Below are positions 30,522 through 37,799 of a stretch of DNA of 39,570 nucleotides, piece by piece. The DNA comes from CAZFPN01 sp044370655 (lineage in GTDB: Bacteria > Pseudomonadota > Alphaproteobacteria > Rickettsiales > Deianiraeaceae). Position 1 is the first letter of the stretch. Each line of letters begins with the position of its first letter. Location: assembly GCA_044370655.1 (NCBI GenBank), contig JBILVD010000004.1, positions 1 through 39,570 of the forward strand, written 5' to 3'. Below the pieces are notes generated by a model. The model did no database searches, was not told the DNA's origin, and worked only from the letters and a program-made list of their open reading frames with translations. The position numbers and the translations under genes were made by a program.

Positions 30522-31552
30522 ATATACTTTGGAGCAAGATTTGGTATCCAGTCTTCCCTTGATTGCCCGTGAATATAACTCAATCCCGCCCAAAGTTCGC
30601 AAACAGGAAAGCTCCCGTTTTCTTTATAATATTTATTTAAAGCTCTTTGAAGGCGGATGAAGTTTGTTATGATTTTAAGTTTAGGGAATTGCGGAAATCT
30701 AACATCTAAAATCATTTTTATAATTCTGGGATAGTGCCTAATATTTGAAAGGTCGAAGAAGATATACCGCCACATTCCTTTAAAATAGTTGTTATGAATT
30801 AAATAATGTTTTAAAGTTGCAAAAGGAAAATGTTTTTTGTTATACTTCTTAACAGAATAGTGAATCATCTTAAAATGCCTACCGTAGTTTTTGGAGATAT
30901 TTGAAGCATGTTGCCTATAATAAAAAACTGGCACTTCGTCAAAGCAAGAAAATGATTTATTATGTTTAATTAAATAATCTAAGTAGCAAATTCTAAAATC
31001 CATATCATCTCCAAGCTCACTCTCATCCCATCCTCCTATTTCATCAACGATAGATTTTTTAAATAAAGCAACTTGAGAAAAAAATGTCCCTTGACCATCA
31101 AGTTCACTATCCAATAATTGCTTTAAAGATTTATTTTTTGGTAAGCCATGCTCCACTTCTTTAGTTGGCACACCTCCAAATATATAATATTTTGTTGAAA
31201 TTAATAAATCTGCATTTTCCTTATTGATTTTATCTACAAGTTTAGAAAGAATGTTAGGGACAAATTTATCGTCGCCATCAAAAAATACAACAAATTCCCC
31301 TCTTGCTCTTTTAAAAACCCTATTTCTATTTAAACCTAAGTTTCCTGTATTTTCCTGCAAAATAACCTCCATCGGAAAGGGGCTTTGCTTTGCAAGTTCT
31401 GTTAATATTTGTGGAGAGCTATCTTTAGAGCCATCATCAACTACTATTATTTCAATGTTTTTATAGTCTTGGTTCCAGATGCTTTCAATTGTTTCTTTTG
31501 TAAACTCTGCGTGATTGTAGCAGGTGCAAACGATGGAGATGAGGTCTTTCAT
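30446..31552 (-). CDS. GT2-family glycosyltransferase, frameshifted C-terminus (copy 1)
   Basis: An inverting GT-A glycosyltransferase. LISIVCTCYNHAEFTKETIESI (start), NIEIIVVDDGSKDSSP near residue 33 and EFVVFFDGDDKF near residue 90, with the metal-binding DxD, are typical of family 2. The acceptor half contains DEIGGWDESELGDDMDFRI and a basic tail. It is a close paralogue of the gene at 33027-33911: large parts are nearly identical in DNA, but the segment around the DxD differs. The last 25 residues (after PKYIK, about residue 343) are probably out of frame; see the adjacent continuation. Its start overlaps the stop of the preceding gene by 4 bp. Sugar donor and acceptor cannot be told. Confidence 0.85.
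   Translation of the reverse strand: MKDLISIVCTCYNHAEFTKETIESIWNQDYKNIEIIVVDDGSKDSSPQILTELAKQSPFPMEVILQENTGNLGLNRNRVFKRARGEFVVFFDGDDKFVPNILSKLVDKINKENADLLISTKYYIFGGVPTKEVEHGLPKNKSLKQLLDSELDGQGTFFSQVALFKKSIVDEIGGWDESELGDDMDFRICYLDYLIKHNKSFSCFDEVPVFYYRQHASNISKNYGRHFKMIHYSVKKYNKKHFPFATLKHYLIHNNYFKGMWRYIFFDLSNIRHYPRIIKMILDVRFPQFPKLKIITNFIRLQRALNKYYKENGSFPVCELWAGLSYIHGQSREDWIPNLAPKYIKNYQKDYIFIGQMVKDTRLFCIQI
31107..31270. repeat. direct repeat, copy 1 (in the GT2 paralogue)
   Basis: These 164 bp match 33466-33629 with three mismatches by eye, in the same orientation and 2,359 bp apart. A second similar block (about 31341-31480 and 33701-33840) is also nearly identical. Recombination between copies would delete the intervening gene and fuse the two glycosyltransferases. 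Confidence 0.9.
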
Positions 31553-33030
31553 AGTTTTTCAATAATTTCAATTACTTCTTCTATAGTTTGATTTTCCCTC
31601 CCATAAAATTCAAAATCAAGAACATTTATACCTTTGGCAATTTTTTCATTTTCGTGATCTATAAAGTCGTAGAATTTTTGAAAGTCCTTATCCGCACCAA
31701 ACAAATATTTATGAAGAATTCTCGTGAACATAAAGTGGAAGATTTTATTGTAAAGTTCTGTAGGCGTTTGTTTTGCAAAATCGTAAGTTGCAACATCTTT
31801 TGCTTCAAGCCCTAGCAATTTAAAGCAAAAGTCCTCCTCATTTTTAAAGTAGGCAAAAACGGGCTTATCGCTTTCCATCGCATTAAAAGAAACCTTGCTA
31901 TCAGGGGAGCAAATCACACCATCGCAGTATTGAATAATAAAGTTAGTTAGCGAAGGCAATTCTGGAGTTTTGTGTATTTTTTTAATTTCTAGGTCAAACT
32001 CTGTAATGAAGTTAGGGAATTCACTTTTTAAAATTTCCATTGGTTTATAATCCCCTTTTTCACCTTTAATTTCGTAGTGGAGGTTGATATCAAAATCAGT
32101 GTTATGACAAGCAAAATCTAAAAATTCCCTGTTTATAAAATACTGCGGATGACATGTAATAATTACAAGGTAATTTTTTGGCAATTTAGATAAAAAGTCT
32201 CTAAAAAATGCCATCCCATCCTTAATACAATTATTGAAATTTAAAAAACTAAAGATAATAATTCTCTCGTATTTTTTTCTAAATTCTGCAAATTGTGCAA
32301 TGTGTTTATCGTGCACTTTTTTATGCTTTGTTGGTATTGCTTCATATTGTTTTTGCACTAATAGGGGTTTAAGCTTTGTTTGAATTAAGTGTAATTTATT
32401 AGCTTCAACTTCTAAATTAGATATTATTTCAATACTCCTAGAAAGTGCTTTCACATAATAATTATGATTTTTATCTAGCATTAAATATTTTTGATATGGA
32501 TTGCTCGTAACTTCAATAGAAGGGCAAAATTGTTTTGGAAGTATAATCTTGCTTGAGGCTTCTCCGTGAGCAAATATAAGGTAAGGATTAAAGCTTTGTA
32601 AAAACGATTTTTCATTGTTTATGTCCGTTTTTTGATTGTTTGAAAAAATAACAAAACTAGAATTAAATACCTCTTTAAACATTGATTGAAAAGTGGAATG
32701 CATCTTTTGGTTTATATAAAATACAATATTGCATTTTTCAATATTTTTTTTAATTGTTTTTATAATTTCAAAATGTATGTTCCAGTCTCCCCAAAGTCTA
32801 TCACTTGTTTCAGTTAAAATTATTGTTTTATAGCCGTTTTTTTGGTCTTCCAAAGTTTTATTTCTTATACTTTGAACATAAACTTCATTTTGCAAATTTG
32901 TAATATGTTGCAACACCTGTGGCTCATTTTTGAAGAATTTCAATGTTTTTTTATTCTTCTTCTTTATATTAAATAAATGAAGAGTTAAGCCTAAATTTAT
33001 AAGGCAAAAAAGTAGTAAAAAATAAGTCAT
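31549..33030 (-). CDS. putative CDP-glycerol glycerophosphotransferase-like (GT-B) protein
   Basis: A 493-residue protein with an N-terminal hydrophobic anchor (MTYFLLLFCLINLGLTLHLF) and a large soluble part. The second half looks like a GT-B fold: IIIFSFLNFNN near residue 260, NYLVIITCHPQYF near 289, and IIQYCDGVICSPDSKVSFNAMESDKPVFAY near residue 370. The last segment resembles the 'aDvlItDySSvxfExxxlxkPvify' motif of TagB/TagF-type glycerophosphotransferases, with the 'DYSS' drifted to SPDS. That assignment is tentative; it may be another nucleotide-sugar or polyol-phosphate transferase. It lies between the two duplicated GT2 genes, overlapping each by 4 bp (ATGA), so all three are surely co-translated. 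Confidence 0.55.
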   Translation of the reverse strand: MTYFLLLFCLINLGLTLHLFNIKKKNKKTLKFFKNEPQVLQHITNLQNEVYVQSIRNKTLEDQKNGYKTIILTETSDRLWGDWNIHFEIIKTIKKNIEKCNIVFYINQKMHSTFQSMFKEVFNSSFVIFSNNQKTDINNEKSFLQSFNPYLIFAHGEASSKIILPKQFCPSIEVTSNPYQKYLMLDKNHNYYVKALSRSIEIISNLEVEANKLHLIQTKLKPLLVQKQYEAIPTKHKKVHDKHIAQFAEFRKKYERIIIFSFLNFNNCIKDGMAFFRDFLSKLPKNYLVIITCHPQYFINREFLDFACHNTDFDINLHYEIKGEKGDYKPMEILKSEFPNFITEFDLEIKKIHKTPELPSLTNFIIQYCDGVICSPDSKVSFNAMESDKPVFAYFKNEEDFCFKLLGLEAKDVATYDFAKQTPTELYNKIFHFMFTRILHKYLFGADKDFQKFYDFIDHENEKIAKGINVLDFEFYGRENQTIEEVIEIIEKL

Positions 33031-33911
33031 ATTATATTTTTAAAAAAGTTTTTAACTTTACAGGTAAGCAAAATAAATAAAATCCTAGCTCGATGCTTCG
33101 TGTTTGAAGGGTCGGAGAAGATAAATTTTAGCATCTCCTCATATTGAGTATTTTTTTTAAAATAATACCTTAAAGTTGCAAAAGGAAAGTGTTTTTTGTT
33201 ATACTTCTTAACAGAATAGTAAATCATCTTAAAATGCCTATCGTAATTTTTACTAATATTTAAAGAATGTTGCCTGTAATAAAAAACTGGCACTTCGTCA
33301 AAACAATCAAACGATTTATTGTGTTTAATTAAATAATCCAAGTAGCGAATTCTAAAATCCATATCATCTCCAAACTCACCTTCGTCAAAACCTCCTATTT
33401 CATCAATATCAGATTTTTTGATTAACGCACCTTGTGTAAAAAATGTCCCTTTACCATTCAGTTCGCTATCCAATAATTGCTTTAAAGATTTATTTTTTGG
33501 TAAGCCATGCTCCACTTCTTTAGTTGGCACACCTCCAAATATGTAATATTTTGTTGAAATTAATAAATCTGCATTTTTCTTATTGATTTTATCTACAAGT
33601 TTAGAAAGAATGTTAGGGGCAAATTTATCATCACAAGATGTTAACATTACAAACTCTCCTTTTGCTTTTGCAATTCCTCTGTTAAAATTTAAACCTATTT
33701 TTCCTGTATTTTCCTGCAAAATAACCTCCATCGGGAAGGGGCTTTGCTTTGCAAGTTCTGTTAATACTTGTGGAGAATTATCCTTAGAGCCATCATCAAC
33801 TACTATTATTTCAATATTTTTATAGTCCTGTTCCCAAATGCTTTCAATTGTTTCTCTTGCAAACTCTGCGTGATTATAGGAGAGGCAAACGATGGAGATG
33901 AGGTTGTTCAT
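33027..33911 (-). CDS. GT2-family glycosyltransferase (copy 2)
   Basis: A 294-residue GT-A glycosyltransferase, paralogous to the gene at 30446-31552. It shares LISIVC..YNHAEF, NIEIIVVDDGSKDNSP and long identical stretches such as DLLISTKYYIFGGVPTKEVE and DEVPVFYYRQH. The donor-site region differs: EFVMLTSCDDKFAPN replaces EFVVFFDGDDKFVPN, so the first acidic residue of the DxD-like motif is Ser and only CDD remains. It also lacks the C-terminal extension of copy 1. The pattern suggests duplication followed by change of donor specificity, or loss of activity. It starts 4 bp inside the GNAT gene. Confidence 0.87.
   Translation of the reverse strand: MNNLISIVCLSYNHAEFARETIESIWEQDYKNIEIIVVDDGSKDNSPQVLTELAKQSPFPMEVILQENTGKIGLNFNRGIAKAKGEFVMLTSCDDKFAPNILSKLVDKINKKNADLLISTKYYIFGGVPTKEVEHGLPKNKSLKQLLDSELNGKGTFFTQGALIKKSDIDEIGGFDEGEFGDDMDFRIRYLDYLIKHNKSFDCFDEVPVFYYRQHSLNISKNYDRHFKMIYYSVKKYNKKHFPFATLRYYFKKNTQYEEMLKFIFSDPSNTKHRARILFILLTCKVKNFFKNII
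33466..33629. repeat. direct repeat, copy 2 (in the GT2 paralogue)
   Basis: Partner of 31107-31270; 161 of 164 bases agree by eye. The next roughly 70 bp, which encode the donor-binding loop, are clearly diverged between the copies, after which high identity returns. This identical-diverged-identical mosaic is what makes the pair notable. Confidence 0.9.
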
Positions 33912-34477
33912 AAAATTAAATCGTTATTAATGTAGGCTTGTAATTCTGTTGAATAAATTTTTAAAAAGATATTTTCATAATTATGCTTTGTAATTTGAAG
34001 ATAACAGTCTATTTCATCTTCCTTCAAAACTTCTCCTCCAAATTTAATGTAAAAATTTTTTATATTTTTGTTATCCTTTCTAACATCAAAATCTATTTTT
34101 GGAAAGCCTAATTTATTAAAAATAAAATCAAAAATCGCATACAGCGAAATAACGGATATTTTAGGCGGTTTTTCATCTTTAATAGTTGTTTTATCAATAA
34201 TAAAACTCCCCCAAGTGCAAGTTTTTAATTCGTGATTAATGTTGTAAATCCTTATTGTCCCAACTGGCTCATTTTTATACTCTATTATAAAATAATACTC
34301 CAAGCCCTTGCCACAAAGCTCCCTTGATTTTTTAATAAAAGAGGTTTGGTCTTCTATCTTTGAAGAAACTTTATTTAAATATTTATTTAACTCTTCATTC
34401 TGCCTTAAATTGAAGATAAATTCAGCATCGCTTTCCTCCACAAGCCTCAATGTTACATCTTTTTCCACAAGCCTCAT
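33908..34477 (-). CDS. GNAT-family N-acetyltransferase
   Basis: A 189-residue acetyl-CoA-dependent transferase of the GNAT (RimJ-like) family. VTLRLVEESDAEFIFNLRQNEELNKYLN at the N-terminus is the typical start, YYFIIEYKNEPVGTIRIYNI near residue 82 is the central strand pair, and PKIDFDVRKDNKNIKNFYIKFGGEV near residue 145 is the C-terminal part with the 'N..si.fyeklGF' pattern. Next to fdtA and fdtB it most likely N-acetylates the 3-amino sugar, like WecD acting on dTDP-4-amino-fucose. The usual partner of FdtA/FdtB is a left-handed beta-helix acetyltransferase, so this would be a substitution. GAGG-type Shine-Dalgarno (GAGG, 5-base spacing) precedes the start. Confidence 0.8.
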   Translation of the reverse strand: MRLVEKDVTLRLVEESDAEFIFNLRQNEELNKYLNKVSSKIEDQTSFIKKSRELCGKGLEYYFIIEYKNEPVGTIRIYNINHELKTCTWGSFIIDKTTIKDEKPPKISVISLYAIFDFIFNKLGFPKIDFDVRKDNKNIKNFYIKFGGEVLKEDEIDCYLQITKHNYENIFLKIYSTELQAYINNDLIL

Positions 34478-34860
34478 ACCAACCTCAAAAATTCATCGTA
34501 ATTTCTAATATAATCGCTTTCATCGTAATGCTCGGAGGCTAGAACCAAAAGCACGGCATCAGAGGAAAAATCCTTCATCTCCCTCCATATCATCTTGTCA
34601 ATAAATAAGCCTTCGTTTGGTTTTGTAAGCCTAACTTCCTGCCTTTCTCTTCCGTCATCCAAAACAAAAGTGCAAGACCCACTAACGCAAATTGCAACTT
34701 GATTAAGCTTTTTATGAGCGTGAAAGCCCCTGTGTGCCTGATTTAAATGATAAAGATAGTAAATTCTCTTAATTTCAAAGGGAATATCCTTACCTCCTTC
34801 CAAAAAACTTAAGCTCCCTCTGTCATCAAAGCGTTTTTGAAGTTCTATTAATTTAATCAT
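34474..34860 (-). CDS. fdtA: dTDP-4-keto-6-deoxyglucose 3,4-ketoisomerase FdtA
   Basis: A 128-residue cupin of the FdtA/QdtA (WxcM-like) family, which moves the keto group of dTDP-4-keto-6-deoxyglucose from C4 to C3 before amination. Motifs are FDDRGSLSFLEGGKDIPFEIKRIYYLY (residues 11-37), RGFHAHKKLNQV near residue 44 with the two catalytic histidines H47 and H49, MIWREMKDFSSDAVLLVLASEHYDESDYIRNYDEF at the C-terminus. Together with fdtB and the GNAT gene it defines a pathway to a dTDP-3-acetamido-3,6-dideoxyhexose (Fuc3NAc or Qui3NAc); the sequence alone does not tell which epimer. Start and stop overlap neighbours by 4 bp. Confidence 0.93.
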   Translation of the reverse strand: MIKLIELQKRFDDRGSLSFLEGGKDIPFEIKRIYYLYHLNQAHRGFHAHKKLNQVAICVSGSCTFVLDDGRERQEVRLTKPNEGLFIDKMIWREMKDFSSDAVLLVLASEHYDESDYIRNYDEFLRLV

Positions 34861-36131
34861 ATTTTTTTAAATATTGGTCTTATAAATCTTTTTTCAAATT
34901 TTTTCAGAATTTTTTTTGCATTTATAATAACTGAAGAATGCTTATTTGAATGAAAAATCTCTAGTCTAGAAGTGCAAGGCTTTAAAGAAAATAACTCTTC
35001 AACTTCTTTCAATCTATCATAAAAAGAAAAGTTGCCTTCTTTTATTGCAAGCTGACTTCCTAGAACTATATCCTTCCTGAGATTCTCTTCTTCTAATAAT
35101 TTTTTGCATAAATTATATGCTTCATTCCTGCTTTCAAACATTGGAATTTTTACCCACTTTTCAAAATCTTCTTTTATAGCGGGGCAGTAAGTTGAAACAA
35201 GGCAGGCGTTTGTTGCCATAACGTCACATACTCTCCAAGAGTAAGCAGATGCACTTTCGTCTAATGTATTGTGCCCAAAATGGATATTTAATGAAATTTT
35301 AGAGCGATTGTAAATTAAAGAGTTTTCCTCCTTCGTTATAATTTTATCTTTTTGTAAGGTGGTTATAAACAATGGTAAGCCAGAAATTATTTTATCGATA
35401 CCGATAAATTGACCAAAAGTTTTTAAGCCTAAATCAGAAACTGCATCAAGGGTTTTAACTCTATTTAAGTAGCTTAAAAAATAAAAAAAATCTATATGAT
35501 TTGATTTGAGAAGGTCGTAATCTTCTTGTGTTAAATTATGGATATTGAATCTAGCTTTGTTGATAATCTCGTTTAACTTTGCAAACGCTTCGTTATTTCC
35601 TATATTTTCCTGAATAAACCTAACAACCGCATTTTTAGGAGAAAGCCCCATTATAGTGCCAATAATTGAAATGTTTATGTCTTGATTAATTTGCTTTAGC
35701 TTTAAAATAGTGGAGTTTTTAAAGTGTATAAATCTATTTTGTTTTGCAAAATCAGGGAAGATGTTAGAAAACAACTTAAAACGATTTTTTCTTGCAATTC
35801 CAATATAATTCCTCTCTATATATTTTGTTATTAATGTTTTATTTGCAAAAACGTCATATGTGTCAGCTTCAATTATCAAAACAGGACAATTAGTATTTTT
35901 GTAAATTCTCTCCGAAATCACATTGTTAAAGCTAATAATTAAGTTTGGTTTAAAGTTGATAATTTTATCTTCCGCAATTTGTGAAATAAAGCTATTTTTG
36001 CAACCTTCAACCCAAGTATTAACTGCCAAAACATTGTGCCTTGAATGAAAAGCCTCCGCAATTTGCCCATAATAGTATGTTAAATCTAAATCTACACCAC
36101 GGGAGTAAAAAATAAATGCTATATTTGACAT
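34857..36131 (-). CDS. CgeB-like glycosyltransferase (GT-B)
   Basis: A 424-residue protein with the build of CgeB/DUF3880-type glycosyltransferases. The N-terminal half begins IAFIFYSRGVDLDLTYYYGQ and contains a first Rossmann-like domain (PNLIISFNNV near 82). The C-terminal half has SLIYNRSKISLNIHFG near residue 275, SYSWRVCDVMATNACLVSTYCPAIKEDF-like sequence (ASAYSWRVCDVMATNACLVS near 294), and GNFSFYDRLKEVEELF near residue 375, which match the 'R..E.~acG~~li' donor site and C-terminal 'H..~~R' pattern of this family. No membrane segment is seen. It probably adds one sugar of the surface glycan; donor unknown. Confidence 0.75.
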   Translation of the reverse strand: MSNIAFIFYSRGVDLDLTYYYGQIAEAFHSRHNVLAVNTWVEGCKNSFISQIAEDKIINFKPNLIISFNNVISERIYKNTNCPVLIIEADTYDVFANKTLITKYIERNYIGIARKNRFKLFSNIFPDFAKQNRFIHFKNSTILKLKQINQDINISIIGTIMGLSPKNAVVRFIQENIGNNEAFAKLNEIINKARFNIHNLTQEDYDLLKSNHIDFFYFLSYLNRVKTLDAVSDLGLKTFGQFIGIDKIISGLPLFITTLQKDKIITKEENSLIYNRSKISLNIHFGHNTLDESASAYSWRVCDVMATNACLVSTYCPAIKEDFEKWVKIPMFESRNEAYNLCKKLLEEENLRKDIVLGSQLAIKEGNFSFYDRLKEVEELFSLKPCTSRLEIFHSNKHSSVIINAKKILKKFEKRFIRPIFKKI

Positions 36132-36133
36132 AC

Positions 36134-37234
36134 CTAAAACTTATTAACAACATCAGTTATATACCTAACCTCATCATCTAAAAGCAAGTTATGAATTGGA
36201 AGAGAGAGGCAAGTGTTTGCAATTTCTTCTGCAACTGGAAAGCTTAAATTATTCCACTCACGAAAGCACTCCTGTTTGTGAGGAGGAACGGGGTAGTGAA
36301 TTAAAGTTTGAATACCATTTTCTGCTAAATATTGTTGCAAATCATCTCGTTTTTGACATCTTATAACAAACTGATGCCACACGCTCATTTTGTCTCTAAA
36401 TTTGAATGGTAAGATTATTTTAGGGTTTGAAATAAGTTTGAAGTACATTTCTGCAATTTCCTGACGTTTTTCATTCCAAGCATCAAGATACTTAAGCTTT
36501 ACTCTCAAAAAAGAGGCTTGAATTTCATCTAATCTTAAATTTTCTCCTTTATATATATTGTAATACTTAACTTTACTTCCATAATTTCTAAAATCCTTAA
36601 CAACCTCCGCCAGCTTCTCATCGTTTGTAGTCACAACGCCTGCGTCCCCCAATGCACCTAAATTTTTGCCAGGAAAAAGGCTAATTCCTCCTGCATCTCC
36701 GAGGTTTCCCGCACGCTTTTCTTTGTAAAAAGCTCCCTGCGATTGTGCTCCGTCTTCAATTACCTTCAGTTTATGTTTTTTTGCAATTTCATTGATTTCA
36801 GACATATCACTCACAGCTCCATAAAGATGCACGGGCATAATAGCTTTTGTTTTTTGAGTGATTTTCTCTTCTATTTTTTTGTAATCAAGGTTGCATGTTT
36901 CTAGATTTGGCTCCACTAAAATTGGCTTTAAACCAGCCTTTTCAATTGCTAAAATAGAGGCTATATAAGTGTTTGAAGGCACGATTACTTCGTCTTGCTC
37001 TTTCATTATTCCAAGAATTTTGTAGGCTTGAAGAATAATATATAAAGCATCTAAACCGTTAGAAACGCCAATTGCAAACTTCACACCGCAAAATTGTGCA
37101 AATTCTCTCTCAAACTCTTCAACTTCCTTTCCAAGTATATAAAAGCCTAAATCTATAACTTTTTTTGAAGCCTCATAAAGCTCTTCTTTTATTAAAGCAT
37201 TTATTTTTCCTAGTGGGTAAAAATCTATTCTCAT
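36134..37234 (-). CDS. fdtB: DegT/DnrJ/EryC1-family sugar aminotransferase FdtB
   Basis: A PLP-dependent aminotransferase of 366 residues acting on nucleotide-linked keto sugars. YILGKEVEEFEREFAQFCGVKFAIGVSNGLDALYI (residues 32-66) and VIVPSNTYIASILAI are family landmarks; D161 in EDGAQSQGAF and K190 in FPGKNLGALGDAGVV are the PLP-contacting aspartate and Schiff-base lysine. The C-terminus has the YFKL...P....VWHQFVIR...R..L..YL...GI.T..HYP.P.H pattern. Next to fdtA the expected substrate is dTDP-3-keto-6-deoxyhexose, giving a 3-amino sugar. It lies 2 bp from both neighbours. Confidence 0.92.
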   Translation of the reverse strand: MRIDFYPLGKINALIKEELYEASKKVIDLGFYILGKEVEEFEREFAQFCGVKFAIGVSNGLDALYIILQAYKILGIMKEQDEVIVPSNTYIASILAIEKAGLKPILVEPNLETCNLDYKKIEEKITQKTKAIMPVHLYGAVSDMSEINEIAKKHKLKVIEDGAQSQGAFYKEKRAGNLGDAGGISLFPGKNLGALGDAGVVTTNDEKLAEVVKDFRNYGSKVKYYNIYKGENLRLDEIQASFLRVKLKYLDAWNEKRQEIAEMYFKLISNPKIILPFKFRDKMSVWHQFVIRCQKRDDLQQYLAENGIQTLIHYPVPPHKQECFREWNNLSFPVAEEIANTCLSLPIHNLLLDDEVRYITDVVNKF

Positions 37235-37236
37235 TT

Positions 37237-37782
37237 TTAAAACAACGGATTATTTTTATATTCTTTAAACGTTTGAAGTGTTAAATCTTTGCTTGAAACT
37301 ATTGGGTTTTTTACCTCCCAATTTATTTTAAAATCTCCATCATTATACAAAATTCCACCATCTCCTGCTTTATTAAAAATTCCCTCAACAACATAAAGCA
37401 AATTTGCCCCCTCCTTTGAAAGAACAGAAAAGCCATGTGCAAAACCTTCGGGAATGTAAAGAAGAGTGTCTGGGCTTTCTATTTTTAACTTAAAATGTTC
37501 ACCAAAAGTGCGAGAGTTATGCCTTAAATCAACCGCTACATCAAGTATAACTCCACTTACAACTCCCACAAGCTTTTTTTGAGCGGGGTTAGTTTGAAAG
37601 TGAAGCCCTCTCACAACATTTTGCATGCTGTAAGAATGATTGACTTGAACGCATTTAAAATCAAGGCCATTCTCTCTTAAGGTGTTTTCGTTAAATCTTT
37701 CCACAAAAAAGCCCCTGTCATCTTTGTAAAGATTAAGTTTTATAACTTTTAAGCCTTCAATTTCAGTGTCTATTATCTTCAT
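37237..37782 (-). CDS. rfbC: dTDP-4-dehydrorhamnose 3,5-epimerase with Tyr-to-Phe change
   Basis: RfbC epimerises C3 and C5 of dTDP-4-keto-6-deoxyglucose on the way to L-rhamnose. The 181-residue cupin has DDRGFFVERF near 21, NVVRGLHFQTNP with catalytic H61, VAVDLRHNSRTFG, YIPEGFAHGFSVLS near 109 and a YNDGDFKINW end. At the position of the catalytic tyrosine ('YxP' in the 'lYk.t.yY.P..E' segment) the sequence reads GIFNKAG, placing phenylalanine (F136) there. If the alignment is right the acid of the second step is missing. It is 17 bp from the sulfatase-like gene and 2 bp from fdtB. Confidence 0.9.
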   Translation of the reverse strand: MKIIDTEIEGLKVIKLNLYKDDRGFFVERFNENTLRENGLDFKCVQVNHSYSMQNVVRGLHFQTNPAQKKLVGVVSGVILDVAVDLRHNSRTFGEHFKLKIESPDTLLYIPEGFAHGFSVLSKEGANLLYVVEGIFNKAGDGGILYNDGDFKINWEVKNPIVSSKDLTLQTFKEYKNNPLF

Positions 37783-37799
37783 ATTTTTAATTTATTAAT

